This document shows, one piece after another, positions 6,502-13,344 of a stretch of 13,608 bases of DNA. Origin of the DNA: an uncultured Ruminococcus sp. (lineage in GTDB: Bacteria > Bacillota > Clostridia > Oscillospirales > Ruminococcaceae); NCBI GenBank assembly GCA_900319195.1, contig ONNL01000029.1:1-13608 (forward strand), read 5' to 3'. Every line of letters begins with the position of its first letter. The stretch's first letter is position 1. The notes beneath the pieces were generated by a model. That model ran no database searches. It had not been told where the DNA came from and saw only the letters and a list, made by a program, of their open reading frames with translations. Position numbers and translations under genes: made by a program.

Positions 6502-7500
6502 TCACTCTTTATTCTTGTTTCGTCTGAAATCAACTATTCTGCTTTTCAGTGACAGCATATCGAAAATGAACATTTTGTCTGTCGTGAGCTCATCGCTGCC
6601 AATGATATATTTTATCGTCTCAAGTGCCTGAATACAGCCGATAGCTCCTGCCGCTGCACCGATTATCCCATAGCTTGAACAGGTCTCACATTCTGTCGGA
6701 GCTTCACCAAAAATATATCTCAGATCAATAGTTTTGCTCGGTATCACGGTCATTACCTGTCCCTCAAAGCCGATAACTCCGCCGTAGCAGAAGGGCTTGC
6801 CGAATTTCACGCACATATCGTTAATGAGGAATTTCGTCTCTGCACTGTCACAGCAGTCGATGACAAAGTCATAGCCGCTCAGGATCTCAGCGGCATTCTC
6901 CGCGCTAAAGCTGTACGGGTACGCTGTCACAGTTATCCTATCGTTGACAGCTTCAAGCGTACTTTTCAGCGATAATGCCTTGTTTTCGCCAATTATCCTG
7001 TGTGCTGTCTGCCTGTTGAGATTGGATAAGCTAACTGTGTCGTGGTCTATAATTCCGATATTCCCGACACCTGCGCCTGCAAGGTACATTCCGCACGGAC
7101 AGCCGAGACCGCCTGCACCGATGATGAGGACTCTCGACCTTTTAAGCTTCTGCTGACCGTTTATCCCGAGCTGACGGAGAATTATCTGCCTGTCATACCG
7201 CTCCAGTTCGTCACTGTCAAGGGCATTGCAGCAGCTTAGCAGCCATGCACCGTAGCCGCCGCTCAGACTGTATGCCTCATAGCCTGCACTTCTGTATTTT
7301 TCGGCAAGCTTAAGGCTTTGCTTTCCGTACTGACAGTAAAAGACCAGCGGCTTGTCCTTCGGGTATACTTCGTCCTTTTGACAGCAGACCGCGCCGTCAA
7401 TGTGCCCGTTACTGTATGCAGTTTTTCCGCGCATATCCAGAAGCAAAATGTCCCTCATTCTGCCGACAGCTTCAAGAGTTACCTCAAGTCCGTTATCCAT
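6502..7500 (-). CDS. Rhodanese-ThiF/MoeB fusion (E1-like sulfur-carrier adenylyltransferase, zinc cysteines absent)
   Basis: A 332-residue two-domain protein. Residues 1-95 are a rhodanese domain with active-site loop CQYGKQS (C56) and the closing SGGYGAW. Residues 99-332 are an E1-like domain starting ELERYDRQIIL, with the nucleotide loop GAGGLG (128-133), NLNRQ (160-164) and Asp218 in DCCDS. Such E1 enzymes adenylate the C-terminal glycine of ThiS/MoaD-like sulfur carriers. C274 in CETCSSYGIIG aligns with the persulfide/thioester cysteine of ThiF/MoeB. Both zinc CxxC pairs are missing: CYRC is replaced by DLRY before IF, and the protein stops at FRRNKNKE where the second pair should follow. 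Domain order is the reverse of MOCS3/MoeZ. The ATG at 7500 has AGAGGTG upstream and overlaps the hydE end by 8 bp. No carrier protein is encoded nearby. Confidence 0.87.
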   Translation of the reverse strand: MDNGLEVTLEAVGRMRDILLLDMRGKTAYSNGHIDGAVCCQKDEVYPKDKPLVFYCQYGKQSLKLAEKYRSAGYEAYSLSGGYGAWLLSCCNALDSDELERYDRQIILRQLGINGQQKLKRSRVLIIGAGGLGCPCGMYLAGAGVGNIGIIDHDTVSLSNLNRQTAHRIIGENKALSLKSTLEAVNDRITVTAYPYSFSAENAAEILSGYDFVIDCCDSAETKFLINDMCVKFGKPFCYGGVIGFEGQVMTVIPSKTIDLRYIFGEAPTECETCSSYGIIGAAAGAIGCIQALETIKYIIGSDELTTDKMFIFDMLSLKSRIVDFRRNKNKE

Positions 7501-8539
7501 TGTAGTCACCTCTTGACACCGCGACCTCATACCCTATGGACTGCATTCTCCTTTCGATACAGCCGCGGCACTGTGCCGACTCATCACCCGTACATATCTT
7601 GTTGTCGTAGAGCTGATATTTCTTTCTCACAGATGTCGGAGAAAGGTTCGGCATGATGACATTCGCCCCTGCAAGAACTCCCTTTTCTCTGCCGCGAGGG
7701 TGTATCGTGCCGAGAGCAGTAGTGGCAGGCAGAAGCACCTTCTGGTGCATTATGCGGATAAGGCTCAGGCAGAAAAGTGTCAGCTCCAAGCTGCCTTTTT
7801 CATAGCTGTGAAACGGAGTGTCACTGTGCGGCAGAAACGGACCTATCCCCACCATATGCGGCTTGAATCCTGAGATAAACAGCATATCCTCCGCAATATC
7901 TTCAGCAGTCTGAAAGGGCGAGCCTATCATCATTCCGACTCCCACCTGATAGCCTATCTCCTTCAGCATTCGGAGACAGTCCATTCGGTTATCAAAGGAC
8001 ATATCATCGGGGTGCAGTTTTTCATAATGCGACTTGTCCGCAGTCTCATGGCGTAGGAGATACCTGTCAGCACCCGCGTCAAAATATGCCTTGTATTCGT
8101 CACAGCTCTTCTCTCCGAGCGACAGCGTGATCGCGCAGTCGGGATAGCGCTCCTTGATACTGCTGACGATACCGCATATCCTGTCGGCAGTGAAAAACAT
8201 ATCCTCACCGCTTTGCAGGACGAATGTGCGGAAGCCGTAGCTGTAACCCTCATCACAGCATTTCAGTATCTCGCTTTCGGTCAGCCTGTACCGTGTGATA
8301 TTCTGATTCGAGCGCCTTATGCCGCAGTACAGGCAGTCGTTTTTGCAGTGGTTAGAAAACTCGATAAGTCCGCGGATGTAAATTTTATTGCCGAAAACCG
8401 AAAGAGAAATATCCCTTGCAATTTCCGCGGCATACTCTCTGTCACCCTCATCAAAGCTGCTGAAAAGTTCAGTCCATTCCGCTTTATCAAGACGCTTTTC
8501 AGCATTGAGCCTGTCAATAAGATACCGCACGTTTTTCAA
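7493..8539 (-). CDS. hydE: [FeFe] hydrogenase H-cluster radical SAM maturase HydE
   Basis: A 348-residue radical SAM enzyme. The cluster motif CKNDCLYCG gives C65, C69, C72 (CxxxCxxC). The C-terminal accessory motif C316-x7-C324-x2-C327 has the same spacing as in Thermotoga HydE. Many HydE-specific stretches are present, including IEFSNHC, VLQSGED, LSLGE, GADRYLLRHETA, IGPFLPHSDTP, PATTALGTI and GANVIMPNLSP. HydE works with HydG and HydF to build the diiron part of the hydrogenase H-cluster; neither is encoded in this window. The start is TTG at 8539, with GGAGGAGG nine bases upstream, overlapping the mnmA TGA. A GTG three codons later is 18 bases from that site and less likely. Placement in a NifS/NifU operon fits its need for two Fe-S clusters. 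Confidence 0.94.
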   Translation of the reverse strand: MKNVRYLIDRLNAEKRLDKAEWTELFSSFDEGDREYAAEIARDISLSVFGNKIYIRGLIEFSNHCKNDCLYCGIRRSNQNITRYRLTESEILKCCDEGYSYGFRTFVLQSGEDMFFTADRICGIVSSIKERYPDCAITLSLGEKSCDEYKAYFDAGADRYLLRHETADKSHYEKLHPDDMSFDNRMDCLRMLKEIGYQVGVGMMIGSPFQTAEDIAEDMLFISGFKPHMVGIGPFLPHSDTPFHSYEKGSLELTLFCLSLIRIMHQKVLLPATTALGTIHPRGREKGVLAGANVIMPNLSPTSVRKKYQLYDNKICTGDESAQCRGCIERRMQSIGYEVAVSRGDYNG

Positions 8540-9603
8540 ACTATCACACCTCCTCCGAGAACCGTTTCTCCCTCATATACGACCGCCGCCTGTCCGCGAG
8601 TTATCGCCATCTGCGGCTCGTCGAAAACAATGTGGACGCGGCTTTCATCTATGGTGATTATCGTGGCGGACTGCTCCCTGTGGCGATAGCGTATCTTCAC
8701 ATTTGCACGAAGAGTCTGCGGCGGTGTATCAAATGCCGACCACTGAAATCCCTCCGCATTCAGCTCACAGCTGAAAAGGTCACTGTCCCGACCGAGAATG
8801 ACCGTGTTGTCCCCGACTCTTATTTCCTTCACATAGAGCGGAGCCGCAGAAGCTATTCCGAGCCCCTTCCGCTGACCGACGGTGTAATGAATGATGCCCC
8901 TGTGCCGACCGAGCACACTGCCGCTCACATCTACAAAATCGCCCGAGGGATAATTCTTCCCCGTGTAATGCTCAATGAACGAAGTATAATCACCGTTCGG
9001 AACAAAGCATATGTCCTGACTGTCGGGCTTTTGTGCGTTGCAGAATCCCTGCTCTTCGGCAATTTTCCGTATCTCCGACTTGCCGAGCTCACCGCAGGGA
9101 AACACGGTATGAGCAAGCTGCTCCTGCGTCATCGAGTAGAGAACGTAGCTCTGGTCCTTGGACTTGTCAGCCGCCTTTTTCAGCAGATACCGACCGTCCT
9201 CAACAGCGATACGCGCGTAGTGTCCCGTCACGATAACATCACAGCCGAGCTCCATTGCCCTGCGGTACAGCGCTTCAAATTTGAGATAACGATTGCAGTC
9301 AATGCACGGGTTGGGAGTTACCCCGTTTTCATAACAGCGGACAAATCTTCCAATGACCTTCTCCTCGAAATCGTCCCTAAAATTGAAGGTGTAATGCGGT
9401 ATTCCGAGACGGTGCGCGACAAGCTTTGCGTCCTCAACGTCGTCGAGAGAACAGCAGGTTTTCCGCGAATCCAAGCCTATTTCGCCGTTGTCATAAAGCT
9501 TCATCGTGGCACCGATACAATCGTAGCCGGCCTGCTTCATGAGATATACCGCGACCGATGAATCCACCCCGCCGCTCATTGCGATAAGTGCCTTTTTCCT
9601 CAT
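8536..9603 (-). CDS. mnmA: tRNA-specific 2-thiouridylase MnmA (TrmU)
   Basis: A 355-residue enzyme of usual family length. The N-terminal PP-loop ATPase motif SGGVDSS is at 10-16. The catalytic cysteines are C100 in NPCIDCN and C199 in SQDICF. TGHYAR, KDQSYVLY and the HYTVGQRKGLGI segment of the central tRNA-binding domain follow. It activates U34 of tRNA Lys, Glu and Gln with ATP and inserts sulfur delivered from a cysteine desulfurase, in the cytoplasm. The vicinal C50-C51 in RKTCCS matches the clostridial form as I remember it. The gene overlaps the upstream nadA TGA (ATGA at 9603) and the downstream hydE start. nifS at the head of the same operon is the natural sulfur source. Identification is secure; whether it carries an Fe-S cluster, as shown for some MnmA, is not visible. 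Confidence 0.96.
   Translation of the reverse strand: MRKKALIAMSGGVDSSVAVYLMKQAGYDCIGATMKLYDNGEIGLDSRKTCCSLDDVEDAKLVAHRLGIPHYTFNFRDDFEEKVIGRFVRCYENGVTPNPCIDCNRYLKFEALYRRAMELGCDVIVTGHYARIAVEDGRYLLKKAADKSKDQSYVLYSMTQEQLAHTVFPCGELGKSEIRKIAEEQGFCNAQKPDSQDICFVPNGDYTSFIEHYTGKNYPSGDFVDVSGSVLGRHRGIIHYTVGQRKGLGIASAAPLYVKEIRVGDNTVILGRDSDLFSCELNAEGFQWSAFDTPPQTLRANVKIRYRHREQSATIITIDESRVHIVFDEPQMAITRGQAAVVYEGETVLGGGVIV
8549..8556 (-). promoter_or_regulatory. Strong ribosome binding site for the TTG-initiated hydE
   Basis: GGAGGAGG lies nine bases upstream of TTG 8539 and inside the end of mnmA. No ATG lies in frame nearby, so the strong site probably compensates for the weak start codon. Confidence 0.65.
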
Positions 9604-10520
9604 GCTTCACCCAGCTCTATCATTCTGTCAATGCACCGCCTTGCGCCGAGTCTCGTCTCTTCATCGAGCGTTATCTCCTCACCGCCGGCACCTCTCAGCA
9701 CATTGTAAATGTCCGCGAGCGTAGTTATCTTCATGTTGTGACAGACAAGGTCCTTGGATAGCGGATAGAATCGCTTTTCAGGACAGCGGTAGGAGAGCTC
9801 CTCGGCAATGCTTGTTTCCGTGCCGATAATGAACTCCGTATTCTCCGATTTTTCGGCAAAGCTCATGATACCCGTGGTCGAGCCGACAAAGTCAGCCTCG
9901 TTTACGACCTCGGGCTTGCACTCGGGGTGCACGAGCAAAAGCGCATTCGGGTGAGCTCCCTTCGCACGCTCCACATCAGTGAGCGACACCCTCGCATGAG
10001 TAGGACAGCCGCCGCGAAGCAGCTTGAAATTCTTGTCGGGGATCTGCTTTGACACATAGTCCCCGAGGTTGCAGTCGGGGATAAACAGGATATTCTGATT
10101 TGGTAATTTTTTGATAATTTTTACCGCCGAGGAAGATGTCACGCAGATATCGCAGACGGTTTTGAGCTCCGAGGTCGTGTTGATGTAGCACACCGCTGTG
10201 TAGTCGGGAAACTGTTCCCTTACAGCCGCGATGAGCTCCCTGTCCATCTGCTCTGCCATGGGACAGCCTGCGTCGGAATTTGCCAGATATACGGTCTTTT
10301 CGGGCGACAGTATCTTGACAGTTTCAGCCATGAAGCGCACTCCGCACATGAGAACGTTTTGGCTCGTGACCTTTGAAGCCTGCACAGACAGACCAAAGGA
10401 GTCGCCTGTATGATCAGCGACCTCCTTTATCTCCTGAGCCTGATATGCGTGAGCCAAAATACAAAAATTTTGCTCTTTTTTCAGCCTCAGGATCTCACTC
10501 TGCAATTCATGTATCGTCAT
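9600..10520 (-). CDS. nadA: Quinolinate synthase NadA
   Basis: A 306-residue [4Fe-4S] enzyme that condenses iminoaspartate with dihydroxyacetone phosphate to quinolinate for NAD synthesis. The length matches the shorter NadA type of Thermotoga. The family opening ILAHAYQAQEIKEVADHTGDS is clear, and CGVRFMAETVKIL and the NSDAGCPMA stretch follow. The three expected cluster ligands are C86 (AGCPMA), C172 (RGGCPTH) and C260 (DLVCHNMK). VHPECKPEV and DFVGSTTGI are also family hallmarks. The ATG at 10520 begins 3 bp after the nifU stop and has only a weak ribosome site (GAG close, GAGG further off), so translation is likely coupled. Its partners nadB and nadC are not in the window. Placement behind nifS-nifU suggests cluster supply was the reason for the grouping. 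Confidence 0.96.
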   Translation of the reverse strand: MTIHELQSEILRLKKEQNFCILAHAYQAQEIKEVADHTGDSFGLSVQASKVTSQNVLMCGVRFMAETVKILSPEKTVYLANSDAGCPMAEQMDRELIAAVREQFPDYTAVCYINTTSELKTVCDICVTSSSAVKIIKKLPNQNILFIPDCNLGDYVSKQIPDKNFKLLRGGCPTHARVSLTDVERAKGAHPNALLLVHPECKPEVVNEADFVGSTTGIMSFAEKSENTEFIIGTETSIAEELSYRCPEKRFYPLSKDLVCHNMKITTLADIYNVLRGAGGEEITLDEETRLGARRCIDRMIELGEA

Positions 10521-10523
10521 ATC

Positions 10524-10961
10524 TCAATGTACCGCCTCGCACGCGCCGCAGCTCTCGCAGTCGGGAAAATCGCTGCTGTCATAAGGAATATTGTTCCGCT
10601 TGTAGTAGTCCTGAACCGCCGCTTTTATCGCTTCCTCGGCAAGTACGGAGCAGTGGATCTTGTGCGCGGGAAGTCCGTCGAGAGCTTCTGCGACCGCCTT
10701 GTTTGTGAGCTCCAAAGCCTGTGAGAGCGGCTTTCCCTTTATCAGCTCTGTCGCCATAGAGCTTGACGCGATTGCCGAGCCGCAGCCGAATGTCTCGAAC
10801 TTCACGTCCGATACCGTGTCGTTGTCGATTTTCAGATATATCTTCATTATGTCGCCGCACTTTGCATTGCCGACCTCTCCGATGCCGTCAGCATTCTCGA
10901 TACTTCCGACGTTTCTCGGATTCATAAAATGGTCCATTACTTTTTCGCTGTATAAAGCCAT
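10524..10961 (-). CDS. nifU: Fe-S cluster assembly scaffold NifU/IscU-like, with C-terminal CxxCxxC
   Basis: A 145-residue IscU-fold scaffold on which NifS-derived sulfur and iron assemble into a cluster. The three ligand cysteines are C35 (NAKCGD, with the partner Asp37), C60 (TFGCGSA) and C104 (IHCSVLAEEA). The family opening YSEKVMDHFMNPRNVG is intact. Unlike classical IscU, which has no extra cysteines, the protein ends with CESCGAC (C135, C138, C141), a CxxCxxC tail after a linker of about 20 residues. The linker and tail could bind a metal or cluster. The ATG at 10961 has GAGG at suitable spacing and lies 10 bp after the nifS stop. It pairs with nifS at the head of the operon. Confidence 0.95.
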   Translation of the reverse strand: MALYSEKVMDHFMNPRNVGSIENADGIGEVGNAKCGDIMKIYLKIDNDTVSDVKFETFGCGSAIASSSMATELIKGKPLSQALELTNKAVAEALDGLPAHKIHCSVLAEEAIKAAVQDYYKRNNIPYDSSDFPDCESCGACEAVH

Positions 10962-10971
10962 TTTTGCTACC

Positions 10972-12162
10972 TCACTCCAGAATGAATTTTCTCTTGCCGC
11001 TGACCTTGTCGAGCCACAGCGGAGACATACTTCTCAGATACTCGACTATCCTCGGGACTTCCTGCAAAATGTATTCGACCTGCTCGGGAGTGTTCTCCTC
11101 GCACAGCGACAGTCTCAGCGAGCCGTGTGCAATTTCATGCGGTCTGCCTATGGCAAGCAGTACATGGCTCGGGTCAAGTGAGCCCGATGTGCAGGCTGAA
11201 CCCGACGACGCGGAGATCCCCTTGGAATCCAAAAGAAGCAGCAGACTTTCGCCCTCTATTCCCTCAAAGCAGAAGTTCACATTCCCGGGTAGACGGTTAT
11301 CACGGCTGCCGTTCAAGATGCTGTGCGGTATCTCGGAAAGTCCCTCGATAAGCCTTTCGCGGAGCTTTGCAACGTATTCCGCATTCTCATCAAGATGTTC
11401 GGCCGCTTCTTCAAGTGCCGCTGTCATTCCCACAATTGCCGGGATATTTTCTGTGCCTGCACGCTTGCCGCGCTCCTGTGCGCCGCCCTCGATGATATTC
11501 GTGAGCGGAATGCCTTTTCTTGTGTAAAGGACTCCCGCACCCTTCGGACCGTGGAACTTATGCGACGAAAGCGAGAGCATATCAATATTCTGCTCCTGCA
11601 CGTCAATGTGCAGATGACCTGCCGCCTGTACTGCGTCCGTGTGAAAAATAACTCCTTTTTCGCGGCAGATCCTGCCTATCTCGGCAATTGGCTGAATAGA
11701 GCCTATCTCGTTGTTTGCGAACATTATCGTCACAAGGCAGGTCTTGTCGGTGATTGCGGCTTCGACCTGTTCTGCGGTGACTGTTCCGTTTTCTCCGACG
11801 GGGAGAAGTTCAACGTAAAAGTCCTGCTTTTCAAGCTTTTTCAGTGTGTGAAGTACGGCATGGTGTTCAAATTCCGTTGAGATAATGTGCTTCTTTCCTC
11901 TTTCAGCGCCAAGCCTTGCGGCTGAAATAATTGCCTGATTATCGGCTTCGCTGCCGCCCGAAGTAAATGTTATCTCTCGGGGAGTGCAGTTCAGTATTTC
12001 TGCGATTTTCTCTCTCGCTCCGAGAAGTGCCTCAGCCGCCCTTTGTCCGACAGAGTGCAGACTGGACGGGTTGCCGTAGATCTCATCAAAATACGGCAGC
12101 ATTGCATTTATGGCAGTGCGGCTCGTTCTGGTGGTTGCCGCATTGTCTGCGTAAACGTTCAT
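10972..12162 (-). CDS. nifS: Cysteine desulfurase NifS/IscS
   Basis: A 396-residue PLP enzyme that converts cysteine to alanine and carries the sulfur as a persulfide. The N-terminal YADNAATTRT and YGNPSSLHSVG are typical. The PLP lysine is K202 in SSHKFHGPKG, and the mobile-loop catalytic cysteine is C324 in SSGSACTSGSLDPSHVL, the SSGSAC loop of group I enzymes. The C-terminus runs about 15 residues beyond the helix end of short NifS proteins (WLDKVSGKRKFILE). The ATG at 12162 has AGGAGG ten bases upstream. It is the first gene of the operon and the probable sulfur donor for NifU, MnmA and the rhodanese domain encoded downstream. The naming nifS versus iscS is a matter of convention here; no nitrogenase gene is seen. 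Confidence 0.95.
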   Translation of the reverse strand: MNVYADNAATTRTSRTAINAMLPYFDEIYGNPSSLHSVGQRAAEALLGAREKIAEILNCTPREITFTSGGSEADNQAIISAARLGAERGKKHIISTEFEHHAVLHTLKKLEKQDFYVELLPVGENGTVTAEQVEAAITDKTCLVTIMFANNEIGSIQPIAEIGRICREKGVIFHTDAVQAAGHLHIDVQEQNIDMLSLSSHKFHGPKGAGVLYTRKGIPLTNIIEGGAQERGKRAGTENIPAIVGMTAALEEAAEHLDENAEYVAKLRERLIEGLSEIPHSILNGSRDNRLPGNVNFCFEGIEGESLLLLLDSKGISASSGSACTSGSLDPSHVLLAIGRPHEIAHGSLRLSLCEENTPEQVEYILQEVPRIVEYLRSMSPLWLDKVSGKRKFILE

Positions 12163-12302
12163 ATCTGTATATCCTCCTATTTCTCACATCTGCTAAGTAT
12201 GATAAAATTTTATTCTCGCGGAACAGCTCCACTAATCAAAGTCTTGTTCCCGAGAGGTGAACGATTTGTTACTTTATCATTCCTATCTGTTTGATATGCT
12301 AT
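12163..12302 (-). promoter_or_regulatory. Structured 5' leader of the nifS operon (no known riboswitch class recognised)
   Basis: The predicted leader is about 140 bases. It contains nested inverted repeats on the minus strand. The outer pair is ATGATAAAG (12272-12280) with TTTTATCAT (12199-12207), 9 bp with one G-T. The inner pair is TCTCGGGAACA (12245-12255) with TGTTCCGCGAGA (12214-12225), 11 bp with one bulged G and a 19-base loop. The inner stem lacks a proper T-run, so it is not a clear terminator. No T-box TGGNACC or SAM-box pattern was found. No small reading frame with a good ribosome site was noticed. This accounts for most of the 261-base gap upstream of nifS. Confidence 0.45.
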
Positions 12303-12308
12303 ACCCGT

Positions 12309-12337
12309 ATTATACCATAGCCGCCATAAATTGTAAA
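12309..12337 (-). promoter_or_regulatory. Sigma-A-type promoter of the nifS operon
   Basis: On the minus strand: -35 TTTACA (12332-12337), 17-base spacer, consensus -10 TATAAT (12309-12314) preceded by TGG, an extended -10. Predicted start near 12302. The match is close to ideal, suggesting strong basal transcription with control acting elsewhere, perhaps through the leader. Confidence 0.85.
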
Positions 12338-12399
12338 GAAGTTTTTTTCTTTTATGAGCTATAGTATAAAACTATATGGTGCCCTCTAATGTTTTAGAT

Positions 12400-12429
12400 A
12401 AAAAAGAACGGAGCAGTAATTCTTTACTG
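12400..12429 (-). terminator. Weak candidate terminator after the histidine kinase gene
   Basis: On the minus strand CAGTAA-AGAA-TTACTG forms a 6-bp stem that includes the kinase stop codon. A run of six T (12400-12405) follows after eight bases. The stem is short and the T-run is not adjacent, so some read-through into the nifS operon is possible. Confidence 0.35.
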
Positions 12430-13323
12430 AGCGGCGGCTTGCGTCGGGAGTTCTATCCTTATGAGGAAGCGTCCGTCGAAGCATTCCGCGGAGATATTGC
12501 CGCCAAGCATTGACACGAACTGCTTTGCAATTGCAAGTCCGAGACCCGTACTGCCTCCTCTGCGCGAAATATCGGTAGTATAGAACTCATCGAACACGCG
12601 CTCGGGGTCGATCTCCTCGTCGTGAAGTCCGTTTTCAAATTCAAGAGTGACGTTTTCCGTATCAGAGAATGCGGTTATAGTCAGAGTGCCCTCGCCGTGC
12701 TTGAGAGCGTTCGAGATGAGGTTATCAAATATACGCATGAGCATACTGCGGTTAGACGGGAGCATGATGCGGCGCTCCCTGTGGACAAAGGCTATCTCGC
12801 GTCCCTGCGCCGAATAATCGTCATAATAATGTGCGACTGTGCCCTCGACTGTACCCACAATATCCACGGGGATCTTCTCGGGCTCCTTGTCCTGCGAGAT
12901 CATCTTTGAAAATTCAAAGAAGGAGTTTATAAGCTCCTCAAGACGCTCAAGGCGCTGTGAGATTATCTCGGTCTGAGCGAGCGTCTCCTCGTCAAGTCCC
13001 GCTCTGTCGATAAGTCCGATGTACCCCATTGCAGAGGTGAGCGGAGTGCGCAGGTCGTGGGAGATATTCGTGAGCATCTGGTCGAGAGTATGCTTTTTGC
13101 GGACATACTCCATGCGCTGAGCGCGGAGCTGCCGAAGCACCTCGTTTATCTCGTTTACAAGGCCGCGCATACCCTCGGCGTCAGCATGGAGAAGCGTATT
13201 CGTATCCATGTCCCTTATCTCCGAGATACGCCGTGCAAGCCGCTTTATCCGCACCTTGTCCGCAATGATACGGCAAACGGCAGCGATAAGCGCTGCCGAA
13301 AGAATTATGACGAGTACCTTCAC
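12424..13323 (-). CDS. Sensor histidine kinase, single N-terminal membrane helix
   Basis: A 299-residue kinase with one membrane helix (about 2-21) and almost no extracellular part. A charged HAMP-like or coiled segment (about 22-85) follows, then the dimerisation domain with phospho-acceptor H89 in ISHDLRTPLTS. The ATPase domain has the N-box FDNLISNALKHG (N201, N205), an F-box EFYTTD and a glycine-rich STGLGLAIAK (from about 258). The usual DxGxG box is replaced by a degenerate ENGLHDEEI stretch, which I recall as common in kinases linked to ABC transporters in Clostridia. The start is GTG at 13323, with AAGGAGG seven bases upstream; no ATG fits better. It lies 21 bp after an ABC-2-like permease gene. 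With no extracellular sensor domain it may sense through that transporter. The response regulator is not in the window, probably further upstream. Confidence 0.92.
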   Translation of the reverse strand: MKVLVIILSAALIAAVCRIIADKVRIKRLARRISEIRDMDTNTLLHADAEGMRGLVNEINEVLRQLRAQRMEYVRKKHTLDQMLTNISHDLRTPLTSAMGYIGLIDRAGLDEETLAQTEIISQRLERLEELINSFFEFSKMISQDKEPEKIPVDIVGTVEGTVAHYYDDYSAQGREIAFVHRERRIMLPSNRSMLMRIFDNLISNALKHGEGTLTITAFSDTENVTLEFENGLHDEEIDPERVFDEFYTTDISRRGGSTGLGLAIAKQFVSMLGGNISAECFDGRFLIRIELPTQAAAQ

Positions 13324-13344
13324 TGCCGTCCCTCCTTAATTGGT

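Noticed and set aside
6486..6533. Earlier start (6533) for the acetyltransferase
   Set aside because: It would overlap the rhodanese-E1 gene, while ATG 6485 has GGAG at normal spacing and begins directly with the GNAT fold (MIVRNAEISD).
6486..6540. Frameshift removing the second CxxC of the E1 domain
   Set aside because: The other frames past the stop at 6502 encode no CxxC before the acetyltransferase start, so the short ending looks genuine rather than a sequencing or mutation break.
7501..7530. Earlier ATG (7530) for the rhodanese-E1 gene
   Set aside because: It would deepen the overlap with hydE and has a weaker ribosome site; ATG 7500 has AGAGGTG at suitable spacing and starts where the rhodanese fold begins.
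8632..9561. A 309-codon open frame on the plus strand
   Set aside because: It lies opposite mnmA, which has every catalytic motif. The plus-strand translation shows no recognisable domain and no upstream ribosome site or promoter, so it is a shadow of biased codon use.
12163..12302. T-box or SAM riboswitch in the nifS leader
   Set aside because: No TGGNACC T-box sequence and no SAM-box core were found, and the inner stem is not followed by a T-run.
12281..12302. Resemblance between the start of the nifS leader (TATAGCATATCAAAC) and the cysK palindrome half-site (CATAGCAAAC)
   Set aside because: The match needs a four-base insertion and there is no second arm, so a shared operator is not supported by sequence alone.
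12360..12376. Short palindrome TATAGT-ATAAA-ACTATA upstream of the nifS -35 box
   Set aside because: Only 6 bp in a very A/T-rich stretch; it has no T-run and could easily arise by chance. It remains a weak candidate for an upstream regulator site.
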